Source of the DNA: Microcoleus vaginatus WJT46-NPBG5
GTDB lineage: Bacteria > Cyanobacteriota > Cyanobacteriia > Cyanobacteriales > Oscillatoriaceae
Assembly (NCBI GenBank): GCA_019359355.1
Contig: JAHHHM010000012.1
Span: 124,001-188,000, forward strand
Length of the DNA stretch: 64,000 bases
Direction of reading: 5' to 3'
Shown: positions 24,506 to 34,511 of the stretch, piece by piece
How positions within the stretch are numbered: position 1 is the first letter of the stretch
Layout of the letters: the number at the start of each line of letters is the position of its first letter
Notes under the pieces: model-generated
Told to the model about the DNA's origin: nothing
The model's input: only the letters and a program-made list of their open reading frames with translations
Databases searched by the model: none
Translations under genes and position numbers: made by a program

Positions 24506-24721
24506 TTTAGCAGTAGATTAGACTCAGCAGCCGGTGCCGGCACTTAAAGCAGAAGATACTGTCTGGGCTGATAGGCTCTTAAAAGAAGCAGTATTGCCCT
24601 AATTTCAGCAATTATGTAATGCCTCGATTGTATCAATTTTGTCAGGATTTGTGCATCTCAAAAAGGATAATAGGCGGGTCAGTCCCGCGCTACAACTGCA
24701 TCTTAAATTGTCAGGGACGCT

Positions 24722-27700
24722 ATGTTTTCGCAAAAACCAGAAACCGTGTTAGATGAAGAACCAAACTCAAACTATCGCTACAAAGTAGGCGGGCATTTGC
24801 CCCTTGATGCCCCCACTTATGTCGTGCGACAAGCTGATCGAGACCTTTATGAAGGGTTAAAAGCCGGTGAGTTTTGCTATGTGCTGAATTCCCGACAAAT
24901 GGGTAAAACCAGCTTGCGGGTGCGAACAATGCACCGGCTGCAAGCAGAAGGCGTTGCTTGTGCGGCAATCGATCTGACGAAAATTGGTAGCCAGGATATC
25001 ACGCCGCAGCAGTGGTATGCCGGCTTGATGAGACGCCTGGTGACAAGTTTTCACCTTCAGATTAATTTAAGGTCTTGGTTGCGCGATCGCGAGTTTTTGC
25101 CGCCGGTGCAATGCTTGAGTGAGTTTATTGAACAAGTATTGCTTGATTCTGTCAGTGAACAAATTGTTATTTTTATCGATGAAATTGATAGCATTCTCAG
25201 CTTAAATTTCCGAACTTATGACTTTTTTGCCTTTATTCGCGCCTGCAATGAATATGACCGGCTGACCTTTGCATTGCTGGGCGTTGCCAGTCCTTCAGAT
25301 TTAATTAAAGATAAAAAATATACTCCCTTTAATATTGGTCGTGCTATCGAGTTGCACGGTTTTGAAATTGACGAAGCTCAAACCCTCGCCCAAGGTTTTG
25401 AAGGAAAAATTAGTGATCCTCAAGCCGTTTTAGAAGCTGTTTTAAACTGGACCGGCGGCCAACCGTTTCTCACCCAAAAGCTTTGCAAACTTATTCTTGA
25501 GAATGCAGAAGGTAAATTAATTAAAAATCCCCAAGCATGGGTGGAAAGCATCGTACAAACTCGCTTGATTGAGAATTGGGAAGCTCAAGACGAACCACCG
25601 CATCTCAAGACGATTCGCGATCGGCTGCTCAGAAGTGGAGACCGTACAGAACTGCTCCTAAAACTTTACCAGCAAATTTTACAGCGTGGTGAAATTGCCG
25701 CTGATGAAAGCCTTGAACAGATGGAACTGCGGCTTTCTGGGTTAGTCGTCAAAGAGGGGGGAACTCTCAAGGCTTATAACCGCATTTATGGGGCGGTTTT
25801 TAATTGGGTTTGGCTAAACAAAGCTCTAGCAATTCTGCAACCTAGCTTTCAGCAACTGGTTGCCAATCAAGAACACAAGCTCATGTCGATGCTTAGCGGC
25901 ATGGAGGGGAAAGATTTTGATGATATTCTTTACGAAATTCTGGGTTCTATTATCCTGAAGCTAGGCGAGTTGATGAGCGTTGATCGCATGGCTATCTTTT
26001 TTATTGATAAAGATAAAAATGAATTGTGGTCAGTGATTGCCCGAACAGCCGGTATAAGTTCTACTAAGATTCAAATATTGGCAAATAATCCGAGCGCCGG
26101 TCGAGTCACGATTTATAAGCAAGCAGTCAATGTGCCGGCTGATTTATCAGAAGATTGGTATTCCGGAGTTGCTCAGGAACAGGATAAAAGAACCGCCTAC
26201 CACATTTATAATGAGTTTACTTCACCTTTGTTGAACGAGAAAGAAAACATTTTTGCGTTTGTTCAGTTAGTGAATAAACTCAAGCAACCGAATAATCCCA
26301 ACGCTTTGTTTGCAGAAAGAGTGGCAGAAGCGGGTTTTACAGAGGCAGATAAACAGCAATTTGCTGAATATGCGCCGGCACTGCAACGAATTTTAGAAAG
26401 ATGCCAGTCTTGTTATAAATTAACTCAAAGATTGCAAGCGTCTGAAGCACTCACAGAAGCCACTCGTTCTGTTTCTCAAAGCAGTCTAGATTCGGAAGAA
26501 ATCATCACGCGGGTGATGGAAGCTGCTAAAAAACTGATGAACGCGGATCGCAGCACGCTTTGGTTGCTAGACTCTGAAAATGATGAATTATGGACAAAAA
26601 TTACCTTTGAAGATGGGACTGTGCGGGAACTGCGCGTGCGAGTGGGACAAGGATTTGCCGGCAAAGTCGCTGCCACAGGTGAACCTCTAAATATTCCTTT
26701 TGATTTGTATAATCACCCCGACTCAGAAACCGCCCAGCAAACTGATCGAAAAACAGGATACCGCACTTGCAGTTTACTCTGTATGCCGGTTTGGAGTCCT
26801 GAAGGTGAATTAGTCGGAGTGACGCAATTAGTTAATAAACGAAAACCGGGTGAGCATCTTGAATACGATCCCGAAAATTGGCCAGAAGCGCCTGAATGTT
26901 TCGAGGATAGTTTTGATGCCAATAGTCAAAAGTATATGCAAATTTTTAACTCTCAAGTGGGAGTTGCTTTGCAAAACGCTAAACAGTTTGCCGCGCTGAA
27001 ACAACAAGCGGAAAATCAACCGCAAAATGTTGTTAGCCAAACCTTGGCGATGCTTAACCAGGTCATGGACGGTCAAGGATTTGATGATATTCTTGATGCA
27101 ACTCTGCGTTCGATTACTTTAAAAATGGGTAAATCATTGAGTGCAGATCGCACAACGATTTTTCTATTAGATGAAGAACGAAATGAATTTTGGTCAATTA
27201 TTGCCGAAGCGGAAGGGGATCGATCTTTAGAAATTCGGCTGCCGGCAGATAAAGGAATTGTGGGAGAAGTAGCCGGCTGCAAGCAAATTATTAATATTCC
27301 CTACGACTTTTATGATGATCCCCGCTCTACTACCGCCAAAGAACAAGACCTAAAAAATGGTTATCGCACTTATACAATGCTGACATTGCCCCTGTTAAAT
27401 GATCAGGGAAATTTAATTGGGGTGATTCAGTTAATTAACAAATTAAAGCGTTTTTATAATCGGACGTCACCGTTGTCTGAACAAATTGATCCAGAAGGTT
27501 TTACTCAACTAGATGAAGAACGATTTGCAGAAAATGCTCCCCTAATTCAAATGATTTTGGAAAGCTTCCGCTCTTATCATAAAACAGCAAGAGGGCAGCG
27601 GGTGGCGGCAGCACTCATGGCAGCAACTCGCTCGGTTTCTCAAAGTAGTTTAGAACTTGATTCGATCCTCAAACGGGTGATGGAAGCTGCGAAAGAATTG

Positions 27701-28246
27701 ATGAATGCGGATCGCAGCACGCTTTGGTTACTGGATCGCGAGACAAATGAGCTGTGGACAAGAATTCCTTTTGGTGACGGTTCGATGAAGGAACTGCGGG
27801 TGAGTGTGGGACAAGGTTATGCCGGCAAAGTGGCAGAGATGGGAGTGCCACTAAATATTCCTTTTGATTTATATGATTACCCGGATTCAGACATGGCGAA
27901 GAAAACAGATCGCACCACCGGCTATCGCACTTGCAGTTTACTCTGTATGCCGGTTTGGAATCCCGATGGTGAGTTGATTGCTGTCACGCAATTAATCAAT
28001 AAAATTAAACCGGGTGAGCCTTCAATACACGCGCCGGTTGAGCCGAATGTCGTGCCTGATTATTTCCAGGCAAGTTTTGATCAAAGTGATCAGCAATATT
28101 TGCAAATATTTAATAATCAAGTGGGGGTGATTCTCCAGAATGCTGAGCTTTTAGCAGCAGTCAAACGACAGGAGCAAACACTACGCATTAACCTGAGTGG
28201 CGCATCAGATGTTGAGTCACAAGTTGCCGGCAACCAGTCAAGATAA
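24722..28246 (+). CDS. AAA_35 ATPase fused to four tandem GAF domains
   Basis: A 1174-residue soluble protein. Residues ~20-370 are an AAA_35 ATPase with Walker A in [11 protein letters not shown] (55-65) and Walker [12 protein letters not shown] (148-158). Four GAF domains follow: A ~398-560, B ~588-755, C ~788-945 and D ~980-1142. B and D are near copies of each other (both [30 protein letters not shown]), and A and C are related, so the GAF pair was duplicated inside the gene. GAF C has a full NKFDE motif (N906-K907, F927, D931-E932), known for cAMP/cGMP-binding GAFs; the others have partial versions. No kinase, cyclase or phosphatase output is attached, unlike many relatives. It probably acts with a partner. 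Confidence 0.87.
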   Translation: MFSQKPETVLDEEPNSNYRYKVGGHLPLDAPTYVVRQADRDLYEGLKAGEFCYVLNSRQMGKTSLRVRTMHRLQAEGVACAAIDLTKIGSQDITPQQWYAGLMRRLVTSFHLQINLRSWLRDREFLPPVQCLSEFIEQVLLDSVSEQIVIFIDEIDSILSLNFRTYDFFAFIRACNEYDRLTFALLGVASPSDLIKDKKYTPFNIGRAIELHGFEIDEAQTLAQGFEGKISDPQAVLEAVLNWTGGQPFLTQKLCKLILENAEGKLIKNPQAWVESIVQTRLIENWEAQDEPPHLKTIRDRLLRSGDRTELLLKLYQQILQRGEIAADESLEQMELRLSGLVVKEGGTLKAYNRIYGAVFNWVWLNKALAILQPSFQQLVANQEHKLMSMLSGMEGKDFDDILYEILGSIILKLGELMSVDRMAIFFIDKDKNELWSVIARTAGISSTKIQILANNPSAGRVTIYKQAVNVPADLSEDWYSGVAQEQDKRTAYHIYNEFTSPLLNEKENIFAFVQLVNKLKQPNNPNALFAERVAEAGFTEADKQQFAEYAPALQRILERCQSCYKLTQRLQASEALTEATRSVSQSSLDSEEIITRVMEAAKKLMNADRSTLWLLDSENDELWTKITFEDGTVRELRVRVGQGFAGKVAATGEPLNIPFDLYNHPDSETAQQTDRKTGYRTCSLLCMPVWSPEGELVGVTQLVNKRKPGEHLEYDPENWPEAPECFEDSFDANSQKYMQIFNSQVGVALQNAKQFAALKQQAENQPQNVVSQTLAMLNQVMDGQGFDDILDATLRSITLKMGKSLSADRTTIFLLDEERNEFWSIIAEAEGDRSLEIRLPADKGIVGEVAGCKQIINIPYDFYDDPRSTTAKEQDLKNGYRTYTMLTLPLLNDQGNLIGVIQLINKLKRFYNRTSPLSEQIDPEGFTQLDEERFAENAPLIQMILESFRSYHKTARGQRVAAALMAATRSVSQSSLELDSILKRVMEAAKELMNADRSTLWLLDRETNELWTRIPFGDGSMKELRVSVGQGYAGKVAEMGVPLNIPFDLYDYPDSDMAKKTDRTTGYRTCSLLCMPVWNPDGELIAVTQLINKIKPGEPSIHAPVEPNVVPDYFQASFDQSDQQYLQIFNNQVGVILQNAELLAAVKRQEQTLRINLSGASDVESQVAGNQSR

Positions 28247-28414
28247 AAAGCATTCAGAAAAATCAAAACAATAGCGAGAAACTAGAAAAATATTCTGTTA
28301 GAAACCCAACACAGCAGTTATTGAGCGGTAAAGTTGACGCCCCAGCATCCCCAGCTTCTTTCCTCCTTGGAACCAAGCAAGAGAGGGAGGTCGCCTACTA
28401 TGGCATAAACGATT

Positions 28415-28612
28415 TTAACCAAAGCTGGGACCCTGTTCTAGACCCCATTGGTGTTTCAGAAGATTCTGATAAGTTGCTTCACGAACCATCATTTGTTCGT
28501 AAAGTTTTACCAAAAAGTCCTGAGCTTGTTGCCGACTCATTTGCTGAACCTGGCTTTCAAAGGCACGAATACTAAATTGTTGTTCCAAAGAAAGGTTAAT
28601 AGGTTGGCTCAT
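28415..28612 (-). CDS. nblA: NblA phycobilisome degradation protein
   Basis: A 65-residue protein reading MSQPINLSLEQQFSIRAFES and then SRQQAQDFLVKLYEQMMVREATYQNLLKHQWGL when its parts are joined; these are the NblA/Ycf18 hallmarks (LSLEQQF, L-x-x-L-Y-x-x-M-x-x-R-E, L-x-K-x-x-W). NblA is an adaptor that brings phycobiliproteins to a Clp protease for degradation during nitrogen or other nutrient starvation. The gene is monocistronic on the minus strand. I looked for a GTA-N8-TAC NtcA site upstream and did not find a good one. This gene is direct evidence that the organism has phycobilisomes. Confidence 0.95.
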   Translation of the reverse strand: MSQPINLSLEQQFSIRAFESQVQQMSRQQAQDFLVKLYEQMMVREATYQNLLKHQWGLEQGPSFG

Positions 28613-28738
28613 AACGTCCTCCGATAAGAAGAAGTAGGATTTTTGATTCTCAAACTCTGGATAGACCAGATCGATTCACTCGTTTTCAGTGATCGCCGCT
28701 TGGTTTCAGGATTGCCGGAAACAGTCAACGCTCAACTT

Positions 28739-28768
28739 ATATTACAAAAGATAACAATCGTTTGACAA
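28739..28768 (-). promoter_or_regulatory. Possible sigma70-type promoter of nblA
   Basis: On the minus strand TTGTCA (28768-28763) and TAATAT (28744-28739) are 18 bp apart, giving a leader of roughly 120 bases before the nblA start. The elements are near consensus but the region is AT-rich, so this is tentative. The rest of the 28613-29080 spacer shows no gene. Confidence 0.35.
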
Positions 28769-29080
28769 AGTGCACATCCCTCCAAATAGGTAACTTAGGT
28801 ATGAAGATGTTCAACCTCCGTCCTAATGTTCCCCGGCGAAGTAAGGTAGTTGTATCAAATTGTAAAGAGTAAAATTGCTCAACCTGAACAAATCTTTAAT
28901 TATCCCAGCTTATATGTTTAATTAGGAATGATTTATTTTCTACCCTAAATCAGGGAAAAGGTTAGCAAAAGCCTTGATGTATAAAAGTTTGAGCGATCTG
29001 TTGCCAAAGCCGCTCTTTTTAGTTTTTTTAAAGATTATTTATCCGGATTCTGTAATAAATGTCAGGCCGGCATAACACAA

Positions 29081-29118
29081 CAAAAACAGCGAGGAAGTTG
29101 TGAAGTGTTCCTCGCTGT
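29081..29118 (-). terminator. Intrinsic terminator of the PP2C phosphatase gene
   Basis: An 11-bp perfect stem (ACAGCGAGGAA at 29086-29096 with TTCCTCGCTGT at 29108-29118) is followed on the minus strand by TTTTTGTTG. It lies 38 bp past the stop. Confidence 0.85.
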
Positions 29119-29155
29119 ATCCGCCGGCACTTAAATTTTTAACGGGTGATCTGCC

Positions 29156-29917
29156 TTAATTTCGCGTCTCAACCGCCACGATCACCACGGTAATGTTATC
29201 GCGTCCGCCTTTATCTTTCGCGGCATTCACCAGTGTTTTTGCCGCTTGATCACAGGCACGGATTGACTTAAGGTAAGAGCCGATGGCACTGTCAGAAAGT
29301 TCTTCAGTCAAGCCATCGCTGCACATCAGTAGGCGATCAGCGGGATGTACTTCCATCGGCTGAATATCAATCTCTTGCAAATCCTGCCGGCCTAAGCATT
29401 GAGATAGAACGTGACGCCAGGGGTGGTTACGGGCTTGATCTAAAGTAATATGCCCAGCTTTCACCGCCCGCGAAATCCACGTATGATCTTCAGTAATTTG
29501 TTCCAGCTTGGCACCGCGCAGCCGGTAGAGGCGAGAATCCCCAACGTGAGCCACCCAACTCTTCAGCGACTGGGTGCCGGCAGTTGGCGAGGCTTCCTCT
29601 CTAAAGATCGCCACTACTGCAGTTGTCCCCATATCTGAGCGTTCTGGATGATTGCGCTGATCTACCAAAATTGCTTGATTCGCTTTAAGAAAAGCTTCCT
29701 CTAACAGAGCAGTTGAAGACTGAGGCGAATCCCAATGCTCAATCAGATAATTCTGAATCACCTGAGTCGCGATTTGACTCGCCTCCTGACCCCCTGCATG
29801 ACCGCCCATCCCATCCGCCACGATAAAAAATCGTCCGCTGGGGTCGATGTAGTAGGCATCTTGATTGACTGAGCGAAGCAGTCCCTGGTCTGTGAGGCCG
29901 GCAAAGTAGCGTTTCAT
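29156..29917 (-). CDS. PP2C-family Ser/Thr protein phosphatase
   Basis: About 253 residues covering a complete bacterial PP2C domain. Metal-binding motifs are seen in order: LRSVNQDAYYI, FFIVADGMGGHAGG, VAHVGDSRLYRLR, EDHTWISR, LLMCSDGLTEELSD and KGGRDNITVVIV. It removes phosphate from Ser/Thr residues, using Mn or Mg. The ATG at 29917 (MKRYFAGLTDQG) is chosen because the PP2C fold begins there; an in-frame ATG at 29965 would add 16 unusual residues. A Ser/Thr kinase gene lies 2.6 kb upstream on the same strand, with an ABC1 kinase gene between, so kinase/phosphatase pairing is plausible but unproven. Confidence 0.94.
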   Translation of the reverse strand: MKRYFAGLTDQGLLRSVNQDAYYIDPSGRFFIVADGMGGHAGGQEASQIATQVIQNYLIEHWDSPQSSTALLEEAFLKANQAILVDQRNHPERSDMGTTAVVAIFREEASPTAGTQSLKSWVAHVGDSRLYRLRGAKLEQITEDHTWISRAVKAGHITLDQARNHPWRHVLSQCLGRQDLQEIDIQPMEVHPADRLLMCSDGLTEELSDSAIGSYLKSIRACDQAAKTLVNAAKDKGGRDNITVVIVAVETRN

Positions 29918-30099
29918 GAATTCAGTATTAAGCAATAAGTGCTGGTTGCTGAGTGTTGAGTACACAGTCCCCTGAGTGAGTCAGACTAACCGAGTGATTA
30001 AGTTTTCACTTAAATACTTGTGCGGGCAGTCTGTGAAGAAATCACAGCCTGTGCTAACGCTGACTGCCCTATCTTCACTCAGCCAGAGTTCAGAGCGCG

Positions 30100-31905
30100 T
30101 CAAGACATCCGATCAAATCGGTCAACCCGCATCAGGAGTCGAATCAAAGTCACAGCTAGCACCGTTGCAACCAGAGCCACAACCAGCGCCAACCAGACAT
30201 AATTATTCACTAATAAAATCGTAGCCGACAAGGTGAAAGCACCGATCAGCAACGCATAATTCGTAGCCAAATGCATACTGCTCAGCCGGCGGATGGCCCG
30301 GTCTGTTTCAGTTGAGCGGACGCGAATGCGAAGATCCCCCCGCTCTAGCTTTTCAATCGTATCGTCAATTCGACCCGGCAAACCCAAGGCCGTGCTACTC
30401 ACCTGAGCTGCTTGACGCCCCAGTTCATCGAGAAAGCTACTGCGTTCTGAGGAATTGCCATTCGTCATAATTTGCATTGCAAAAGGCTTTGCAACCTCCA
30501 TAAAATTAAAATCTGGGTCAAGTCCCTTCCCCACGCCCTCTAAAGTGGAAAAAGCCCGCATCACAAAGGTAAACGTCGCCGGAAACCGGAAAGGCTGATC
30601 GTAGGCAATCTCGTACAAATCATCAGTAATGTCGGCCACCGACTGATTTTCAAAGGGCTGATCCATAAAGTGATCCAGCATATACTGGATCGACCGGCGC
30701 ACCGGACCCATATCATCCATCGGGGATAAAGCTTCAAGTTCTATCAAAGAAGTCACAACTTTATTGGCATTTTTTTGGGCAATGCCAAAAAATAGCTGCA
30801 TCATCTTTTCCCGGACATCATTTCTGACCCGGCCCATCATGCCAAAATCATAAAAGATCAACGATCCGTCTGGGTTAACTGCAATATTGCCCGGATGAGG
30901 GTCAGCATGAAAGAAGCCATCATTGAGCAGTTGATGCAAGTATGCTTTAGCACCCAGATTTGCCAATTCCTTGCGGTCTAAACCGGCAGCCTCCAACGCT
31001 TCGTAGTGACTGATCTTAATCCCCGGCATATATTCCAGAGTCAGAACCCTCGGCGAAGTGTAGCGCCAATAGACACGCGGCACCTGCACCCAGTTCTCAT
31101 CGCGGAAGTTGCGGCGAAAGGTATCCGCGTTGCGCCCTTCGCTGAGATAATCGATTTCCTCATAGAGAATCTTGCAGCACTCGTCATAGATTCCCATCCA
31201 ATCCTTACCTCTGCCCCAGTCTGGATGGTTTTGAAAGTAACGGGCAATTCCCTTAGCGATATCTAAATCGATTCCGAACAGCCGGCGCAATCCAGCGCGC
31301 TGCACCTTAACCACAACCTCTTCCCCAGAGTGCAAGTACGCCTTGTGTACTTGTCCCAGACTTGCGGCTGCTAAAGGAACCGGGTCAAAAGTTTTGAAGA
31401 GCGTCGCTATTGGCTTCCCTAAGTCTTGCTCAATAATTCGCTCCACTTTTTCATAACTAAAAGCCGGCACCTTATCTTGCAGCTTAGTGAGTTCTTCAAC
31501 ATACTCACCGGGAATAATATCGGCACGCGTTGAGAATAACTGTCCCAGCTTGATAAAAGTTGGCCCCAGTTCCAGGAGCGACTCGCGAATCCAGATAGCT
31601 TGGGCGCGGCGTCTGGCAATCCGTTTAGGTTCCGTCATGCCACCTGGATAACTCCAAGCTTTGCTATCGCGCCACAAACTGAACATAAACAACAGAAAAA
31701 ACGTCCAGATTTCGACAAAGCGCCGCTTGTGGGAGTAATCTTCGCGACTCCAGCGGTAAGCTTTATCCTTGTTAGCCTTGCCGAAAACTGGAGGCCAAGC
31801 TATTCCCTGGGTAGAGGCGGCACGAACACCGGCGGAATGCGCTGGCAATGCGGAGCGCTTCTGGTGCTGCTTAGGGGTGACAGGATCATCAGGGAGAACA
31901 GACAC
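30100..31905 (-). CDS. ABC1/UbiB (AarF/ADCK) family atypical kinase
   Basis: A 601-residue ABC1 kinase. After an N-terminal extension come KLGQLFSTRADIIP (the KxGQ motif), PLAAASLGQVHKAYL (Ala-rich nucleotide loop), VVVKVQRAG (Lys), EEIDYLSEGRNA (ExD motif), FHADPHPGNI (catalytic loop) and FYDFGMMG (DFG). Two C-terminal hydrophobic segments (YALLIGAFTLSATILLV and a second) anchor it to a membrane. Cyanobacterial and plastid members act on prenyl-lipid (quinone, tocopherol) metabolism and thylakoid stress responses; the exact paralogue is not determinable. It follows the DUF6825-like gene by 93 bp, suggesting one transcript. Confidence 0.93.
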   Translation of the reverse strand: MSVLPDDPVTPKQHQKRSALPAHSAGVRAASTQGIAWPPVFGKANKDKAYRWSREDYSHKRRFVEIWTFFLLFMFSLWRDSKAWSYPGGMTEPKRIARRRAQAIWIRESLLELGPTFIKLGQLFSTRADIIPGEYVEELTKLQDKVPAFSYEKVERIIEQDLGKPIATLFKTFDPVPLAAASLGQVHKAYLHSGEEVVVKVQRAGLRRLFGIDLDIAKGIARYFQNHPDWGRGKDWMGIYDECCKILYEEIDYLSEGRNADTFRRNFRDENWVQVPRVYWRYTSPRVLTLEYMPGIKISHYEALEAAGLDRKELANLGAKAYLHQLLNDGFFHADPHPGNIAVNPDGSLIFYDFGMMGRVRNDVREKMMQLFFGIAQKNANKVVTSLIELEALSPMDDMGPVRRSIQYMLDHFMDQPFENQSVADITDDLYEIAYDQPFRFPATFTFVMRAFSTLEGVGKGLDPDFNFMEVAKPFAMQIMTNGNSSERSSFLDELGRQAAQVSSTALGLPGRIDDTIEKLERGDLRIRVRSTETDRAIRRLSSMHLATNYALLIGAFTLSATILLVNNYVWLALVVALVATVLAVTLIRLLMRVDRFDRMS

Positions 31906-31998
31906 TAGGCTTCCTAACTTGTGGTTTCAGGTAATTGATAGTCTCAAGTCGCAAAGTCACAGAGTCCTGAGTCAACCGTTGTACTCAGCACTCTCTCT

Positions 31999-32328
31999 TT
32001 AAACAGAGCCGGTGCGATAGCGCTGCAACTGGACACGCAATTGAGCGATTTCCGCTCGCAGCTCATCAATGGTTGCTTGCAAGTCAACAGAAGCTGAACT
32101 GTACCGGCCCGTCGTAGAACCAGACGTGCCTTGCGTGGGAACCGCTGCTGTTGCTTGATTTGCCCGCTCCATCACTGCGATTGTGAACTGGCGCAAGCGC
32201 TCGCGTTGCTCAGCATCGAATTTACCGAGTTCACTAAACGCGTTGGTTACGGATTTCTCTAGCTCTTCGTTGAGAGCTTCAGCCACGGCTCTGCCGACAA
32301 AAAAAGCATGGATTAATGGATCACTCAT
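31999..32328 (-). CDS. DUF6825-like small cyanobacterial protein
   Basis: 109 residues: SDPLIHAFFVGRAVAEALNE, a middle Thr/Ser/Gly-rich linker, then a leucine-heptad coiled coil at the C-terminus (LQATIDELRAEIAQLRVQLQ). The conserved N-terminus I associate, from memory, with the DUF6825 family found in cyanobacteria and plastids. No function known. It lies immediately upstream of the ABC1 kinase gene, in the same direction. Confidence 0.68.
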   Translation of the reverse strand: MSDPLIHAFFVGRAVAEALNEELEKSVTNAFSELGKFDAEQRERLRQFTIAVMERANQATAAVPTQGTSGSTTGRYSSASVDLQATIDELRAEIAQLRVQLQRYRTGSV

Positions 32329-32548
32329 AAAAAAATCTCTGTGCCTATCCGCACAAATTATAACCTGCTGGCTGAGGCGCTGTCTGAATCTAGATCAAAG
32401 CAAGTGGGCAAGGAGGGAAGCCTAGCTGCTGCCGCGAAAGCCAGCAATTACGGTTAGGTGTGAGGGTGGCTTGCTTTAAGTGAAACAGTTAGGCGCTAGA
32501 TTCAGGCTGGACTCGCTGACAAATTCTGCAAGCTGGAAGGATGGTTAG

Positions 32549-33829
32549 TCAGGATTGCCGTAGGGGAATGGCAGCGCCCGCCTCAGAGGGTGAAGTGCTA
32601 GATGGGGAAACCGAGCTAGGCGGAGCGGCCCATTCTGGTTGAGCTTCAAGCTCTGAAGCCTCTTGTGCCGGCGGGACATCCACCGTTTCTTCCTGGGTGT
32701 AAGCGGGAAAACTTTTCTTACCGAGGGCGTATGGAGACAAACCCTGCGTCTCTGTCCCCGGCCAGTCTTTTAGCGGGGGAAAGGACTGTTCAGTATTAAA
32801 AAGACCAGATCCCACCTTGCCGGTGTTGCCAAAGCGCAGGGATAACCCAAAGCCGGCACCGGCTAACCCAGCGAGGACGGCAGTGAGGAGGAAACTAAGT
32901 CCAACGAAGCGTTTAGATGAGTGCCGAGCTGGAGTTTTGGGGCTTGTTACCATTGCCGGTTCTTCTACTTCCCCTTGAAATTCTTCTATGGTTGCCGGCT
33001 CTATCTCGTTCATGTCTTCCCCAGTCGGTAAAAGTGACAGCCAGGTTTCGACTGTTTGAGGACGCCGGCTCGCCTCTGTTTCCAAACCGCAGCGAATCGC
33101 CTCAAGAACGGCCAGGCTGAGGTTGGATTGACAGGGTTGCCCCTCTGTGACCAGAATGCCCTCGCCTAGTTGTGCTGTCACCGGCGGTTGGCCGGTTAGC
33201 AAGCCGTAGAGGGTCGCTGCGAGTCCATAAATATCGGTGGTTGGGGACTGCCGCAAGTTTGCTAAGTCTGGCTCAGCCGGCCCATAGCCGCTGGCAAAAA
33301 AGCCGCCGTCTGTTCCCTCTGGGCCGGCACTCAGCTCATTGGCAATACTAAAGTCGGTCACCACCACACAATTGCTGCCGGCTAAGCGAATCAAGTTTTG
33401 GGGCTTAATATCTCCATGCACTAAACCATGTTCATGAAGGACGTCCACTGCTGAGCCAATCTGACGGATATAATCCAGTGCTTGATCCTGCGGCACCGGC
33501 TGGCTGAACTGTATTAGTTCTGCTAAAGTCTGGCCTGGAATATATTCCATGACCATATAAAACAACCCAGCTTGTTTGAAACAATCGAAAACTCTGACGA
33601 TGTTCGGGTGCTGGCACTTTTGCAGGCGACGAGCGAGGCTTTGAAATTGCTTCTGCAACTGCTCAAAGTTAGCCTGGTGGCGCAGGCTCTCGTTGAGGGC
33701 TTTAATCGCTACAGGTAAGTTTAAATCGGTCTGGGTGGCCCGATAGGTGATGCCTACCGCACCTTCGCCCAAAGTCGCGTTGATGACGTATTGGCCATTT
33801 TGAAGGACTGTGCCAGCTGTTAAGTTCAT
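32549..33829 (-). CDS. Membrane-anchored Ser/Thr protein kinase (Hanks type, divergent motifs)
   Basis: Residues ~10-268 are an STPK domain: Gly-rich loop LGEGAVGITYRA, Lys43 in VAIKAL, catalytic loop VHGDIKPQN (Asp140, Asn145), and TDFSIA at the DFG position. A single membrane helix at ~309-331 separates it from a Pro/Glu-rich C-terminal tail outside the cytoplasm. Departures from the canonical kinase are HGD for HRD, DFS for DFG, and no clear alphaC Glu (QFQSLARRLQ instead of the usual E-A-x-x-L). HGD lacks the RD-type Arg, so activation may not need loop phosphorylation; activity could be low. It is the first gene of a minus-strand run ending with a PP2C phosphatase. Confidence 0.88.
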   Translation of the reverse strand: MNLTAGTVLQNGQYVINATLGEGAVGITYRATQTDLNLPVAIKALNESLRHQANFEQLQKQFQSLARRLQKCQHPNIVRVFDCFKQAGLFYMVMEYIPGQTLAELIQFSQPVPQDQALDYIRQIGSAVDVLHEHGLVHGDIKPQNLIRLAGSNCVVVTDFSIANELSAGPEGTDGGFFASGYGPAEPDLANLRQSPTTDIYGLAATLYGLLTGQPPVTAQLGEGILVTEGQPCQSNLSLAVLEAIRCGLETEASRRPQTVETWLSLLPTGEDMNEIEPATIEEFQGEVEEPAMVTSPKTPARHSSKRFVGLSFLLTAVLAGLAGAGFGLSLRFGNTGKVGSGLFNTEQSFPPLKDWPGTETQGLSPYALGKKSFPAYTQEETVDVPPAQEASELEAQPEWAAPPSSVSPSSTSPSEAGAAIPLRQS

Positions 33830-34450
33830 AGGTATTTGCGCTGCCAGTTTTTCAACTTATGCTAACCCTTTGCGCGGCATCTGCCTTGAGAACCTCCCTT
33901 GAAAAAGGTGGTTGCGCTTTTGGACACGCTACAGAAGATGGTCTACAGAGTCTTGCACAAAAAGTATTAGAAATATCAAACTTACTGTTTGACAATAACT
34001 AAAAAGTATGCATAAAAATAGACTAAATTTCCACGTAGCGGCCATCAACGAGGGAATTATAAGAAGAATAACAACTACGCGCTATTTGCAAAAGAGGTGC
34101 GAGATTTTTTATCTTTAAGTGAACATCAGTCTGTTAAGGTTTGCCGATCAACACTAAAGTTGAGAGGTTGTCAACTGCTTTATTGAAAAGTTTAAACCTA
34201 AAGTAATTCTATAAAAATTAATAACATTTTAGAATATACTTTTATCTAACTCGTGAAAGATATGAAACTAAAAACTCTATCCTTTTATAAAAAATAAGTT
34301 TTTAGCGGTGAAAAACAATAGATATTTGCTATATATGTCTGGTTTAAATTTTTTATCGGCACCTCTCAATAAGCTGATTTGCCCGAACCTCGAATTCTAG
34401 CTTTTTAGTAATCAGTAAATTTTCCAGAATGAGTGTAACAGAAAGCAAAT
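33830..34450. other. AT-rich spacer upstream of the Ser/Thr kinase gene; no gene seen
   Basis: About 620 bp with many A/T runs. No open frame with protein-like composition, no tRNA or known RNA. The kinase promoter (minus strand) should lie in its left end. Confidence 0.5.
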
Positions 34451-34490
34451 AAAAAAACGACAAGTGACGAGAAGAACGGCTTGTCACTTG
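34451..34490 (-). terminator. Intrinsic terminator of the 148-residue hypothetical gene
   Basis: CAAGTGAC (34461-34468) pairs with GTCACTTG (34483-34490); on the minus strand a run of seven T follows after TCG. It lies 22 bp past the stop. Confidence 0.8.
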
Positions 34491-34511
34491 CCAATTGGAT
34501 GCCTAAACCGG

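Noticed and set aside
22517-28246. Reading the AAA_35 pair as transposition or phage genes
   Set aside because: No integrase, transposase or structural phage genes and no terminal repeats or tRNA target nearby.
28321-28575. Plus-strand 84-codon frame
   Set aside because: It lies antisense to nblA, which is a clear family member; no ATG or ribosome-binding site and no recognisable content.
28613-28900. NtcA site (GTA-N8-TAC) upstream of nblA
   Set aside because: Only partial matches such as GTAACTTAGGTAT with wrong spacing; none in a good position.
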